Shown piece by piece: positions 13,757 to 14,732 of a stretch of DNA of 14,732 bases. The DNA lies in contig CALQKL020000030.1 in the NCBI GenBank assembly GCA_943331145.2, positions 1 to 14,732 of the forward strand, read 5' to 3'. Source of the DNA: Chitinophaga pinensis. GTDB taxonomy: Bacteria > Bacteroidota > Bacteroidia > Chitinophagales > Chitinophagaceae. Below the pieces are notes generated by a model. That model was not told the DNA's origin, did not search any database, and saw nothing but the letters and a program-made list of their open reading frames with translations. The translations under genes were made by a program, and so were the position numbers. Each line of letters opens with the position of its first letter. Position 1 is the first letter of the stretch.

Positions 13757-14164
13757 ATGAAAAAGAAAAACAATGCTGGAGGATATGAAAGAATTAAAAT
13801 TGGTGCAAACATTAGAAAATGGAGAAACATAAAAGAAATGAAACAAAAGGATTTGGCCCATGGTTTACGCATGTCGGAAGCTGCGGTTAGTAACCTCGAA
13901 AATGATTTAACGGATATAACGTTAAGTCAATTGGAAGACATTGCGATTTTATTAGACATTGAAGTGGAACAACTATTTTCAGACCCTCAGGAGATGGTGG
14001 ATAAAAAATACTCGGCTGATGAGCAAGATAAAAAATTTGTAATGGAACCAGAATGGATTTATGCGTTGATAGGCAGCATTCAAAAAAAAGATGAGCAAAT
14101 TAAAACCGTTTTAGACAATTTTATTTTAAATCCGGGGTATGGTGGGAGGGGGCTGAAGAAGTAG
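13757..14164 (+). CDS. XRE-family DNA-binding protein
   Basis: The 135-residue protein has a helix-turn-helix domain at about residues 15-72: IGANIRKWRNIKEMKQKDLAHGL, then MSEAAVSNLENDLTDITLSQLEDIAILLDIEVEQLF. SEAAVSNLEN is the turn and recognition helix. A charged linker follows and then a helix (EWIYALIGSIQKKDEQIKTVLDNF) that may mediate dimerisation. Similar one-domain regulators are common in Chitinophagaceae; the target is unknown. It is divergent from the secreted Cys-rich gene, but no operator is obvious. The last residues (NPGYGGRGLKK) come from a G-rich stretch that differs in composition from the rest, and the stop lies in an 11-bp duplicated sequence adjoining an intergenic repeat, so the C-terminal end may have been altered. 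No toxin-like partner is adjacent. Confidence 0.85.
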   Translation: MKKKNNAGGYERIKIGANIRKWRNIKEMKQKDLAHGLRMSEAAVSNLENDLTDITLSQLEDIAILLDIEVEQLFSDPQEMVDKKYSADEQDKKFVMEPEWIYALIGSIQKKDEQIKTVLDNFILNPGYGGRGLKK

Positions 14165-14178
14165 GGGTGAAGAAGTAG
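14154..14178 (+). repeat. Tandem duplication TGAAGAAGTAG spanning a stop codon
   Basis: TGAAGAAGTAG occurs at 14154-14164 and 14168-14178 with GGG between. The first copy contains the TAG stop of the XRE-type gene, and the second ends at the first base of the 67-nt hairpin repeat. Confidence 0.75.
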
Positions 14179-14244
14179 CGAAAAACAGAACGAGAGCGAT
14201 AATTGCGTTCATAGTTTCTGCTTCATTCTCATTCTGTTTCTCGC
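14178..14244 (+). repeat. 67-nt hairpin-forming intergenic repeat, copy 2
   Basis: The ends form an 18-bp inverted repeat: 14178-14195 (GCGAAAAACAGAACGAGA) pairs with 14227-14244 with two mismatches, around a 31-nt loop. Landmarks shared with copy 1 (9802-9868) are GCGAAAA at the start, GAGAGCGA, and CATTCTGTTTCTCGC at the end. There is no T run after it, so it is not a standard terminator. Confidence 0.75.
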
Positions 14245-14257
14245 TTGATGGGAAAGG

Positions 14258-14291
14258 GTTTAAATCGCTTTGCTGGATTAATGGGTTGATG
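14258..14291 (+). repeat. Modular intergenic element, variant copy D
   Basis: The units are GTTTAAATC, GCTTTGCTG, GATTAATG and GGTTGATG. The first two match copies A and C in length and content; the others are diverged. It starts 13 nt after the 67-nt hairpin repeat, as copy B does at 15 nt. Confidence 0.6.
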
Positions 14292-14598
14292 CATTTTTCT
14301 TAATGTAGAAATTCATTAAAATCCCGAATATTTCAATACAATACATTGTAAGAAAGAAAATATTATCTAGGTCAAAAAAATCAAATTCTCGTATCAATTA
14401 AAAAATCCCTTTGAAGCTTATTTTTTAATGAGCTAAGTAGTTCAAATCAGCTCATTGAATATTAATCGGCGTATTATTTTATTAATGTTTATGGAACCTT
14501 ATAACCATTCTAAAAATAGAAGGGTAAATAAATAACAATTTATTTCAAAATTTGAAGCATGTCAGAGCCGATATTTCAATAAAAGTTTTTTTAGTCTT
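14292..14598. other. AT-rich gap without a recognisable gene
   Basis: No reading frame of useful length or RNA gene is seen. There is one inverted repeat, AATGAGCT at 14427-14434 and AGCTCATT at 14449-14456, with a 14-nt loop and no following T run. The string ATATTTCAATA occurs twice (near 14327 and 14570). Otherwise nothing stands out. Confidence 0.6.
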
Positions 14599-14732
14599 TT
14601 ACTCACATTTTATAGGGTTAGGTGGTTGTTCTTCTGAGCACTTAGCACCGAAATCAACTTTATATTTATCCTCAGCACCTTGTAACCAATTTAATGCTTT
14701 ACCGTACTTTTTAGAATTTAATAAATTCGCCC
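14599..14732 (-). CDS. C-terminal end of an unrecognised protein (partial)
   Basis: On the minus strand a frame enters from the right edge and runs 43 codons to a TAA at 14601-14599. The visible residues are charged and begin ANLLNSKKYGKALNWLQGAE, ending in EEQPPNPIKCE. The spacing of small and aromatic residues (A, L, KYGKAL, A) resembles one tetratricopeptide-repeat helix pair, but one unit is too little to assign a family. The tail has two cysteines. The frame is judged coding because its composition differs from the AT-rich gap before it and it runs to the edge without a break. Confidence 0.5.
   Translation of the reverse strand, partial: ANLLNSKKYGKALNWLQGAEDKYKVDFGAKCSEEQPPNPIKCE

Noticed and set aside
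13757..14164. Antitoxin of a toxin-antitoxin pair
   Set aside because: No small partner gene lies next to it on the same strand; the divergent neighbour is a secreted protein.
14427..14456. Terminator hairpin (AATGAGCT and AGCTCATT)
   Set aside because: The stem is short, the loop is 14 nt and no T run follows on either strand.

Overview
The window looks like chromosomal DNA of a member of the Bacteroidota, most likely Chitinophagaceae or a close relative (inference). The DNA is AT-rich. There is a large SusC/TonB-receptor-like outer-membrane barrel protein and a DUF5606 protein, which is a Bacteroidota family. Several genes have the Bacteroidota -7 promoter motif TAnnTTTG a few bases before the ATG, with no Shine-Dalgarno sequence. 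I see no phage, insertion sequence, CRISPR array, rRNA or tRNA.

Layout. 1-1734 (minus): a radical SAM/SPASM protein followed 10 bp later by an AI-2E/PerM-type permease that runs off the left edge. 1818-2042 (plus): a small two-helix membrane protein. 2045-2867 (minus): a MerC-type membrane protein and an exported DUF4440/SnoaL-like protein. 3084-4233 (plus): an SCO1/SenC copper chaperone and, 1 bp later, a Fur-family (Zur-like) regulator. A 17-bp palindrome in the merC promoter is the best candidate operator for that regulator, so 2.0-4.2 kb looks like a small metal-homeostasis locus. 4424-6148 (minus): an M3 oligoendopeptidase. 6310-6828 (minus): the DUF5606 protein. 6938-9790 (plus): the outer-membrane barrel protein. 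10085-11904 (plus): an inositol-monophosphatase-family enzyme and thiamine-monophosphate kinase (ThiL). 11907-13483 (minus): three unrecognised exported or lipid-anchored proteins. 13757-14164 (plus): an XRE-type regulator. 14599-14732 (minus): the C-terminus of an unrecognised gene.

The least explained material is between the genes. A 50-bp modular element built of 9+9+8+8+8+8-nt units (core GCTTTGCTG, then GTTTAA and GTTGGAGG units) occurs in two full copies, one shortened copy and one variant copy. Two of these follow a 67-nt hairpin-forming repeat that lies directly behind a stop codon (9802-9868 and 14178-14244). Other gaps hold a perfect heptamer array (GTRAAAA x5), TTCGTGTC repeats, a diverged 33/34-bp direct repeat and a pair of tight inverted repeats. 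These look like dispersed non-coding repeats of this lineage. Their copy number elsewhere in the genome cannot be judged from this window.
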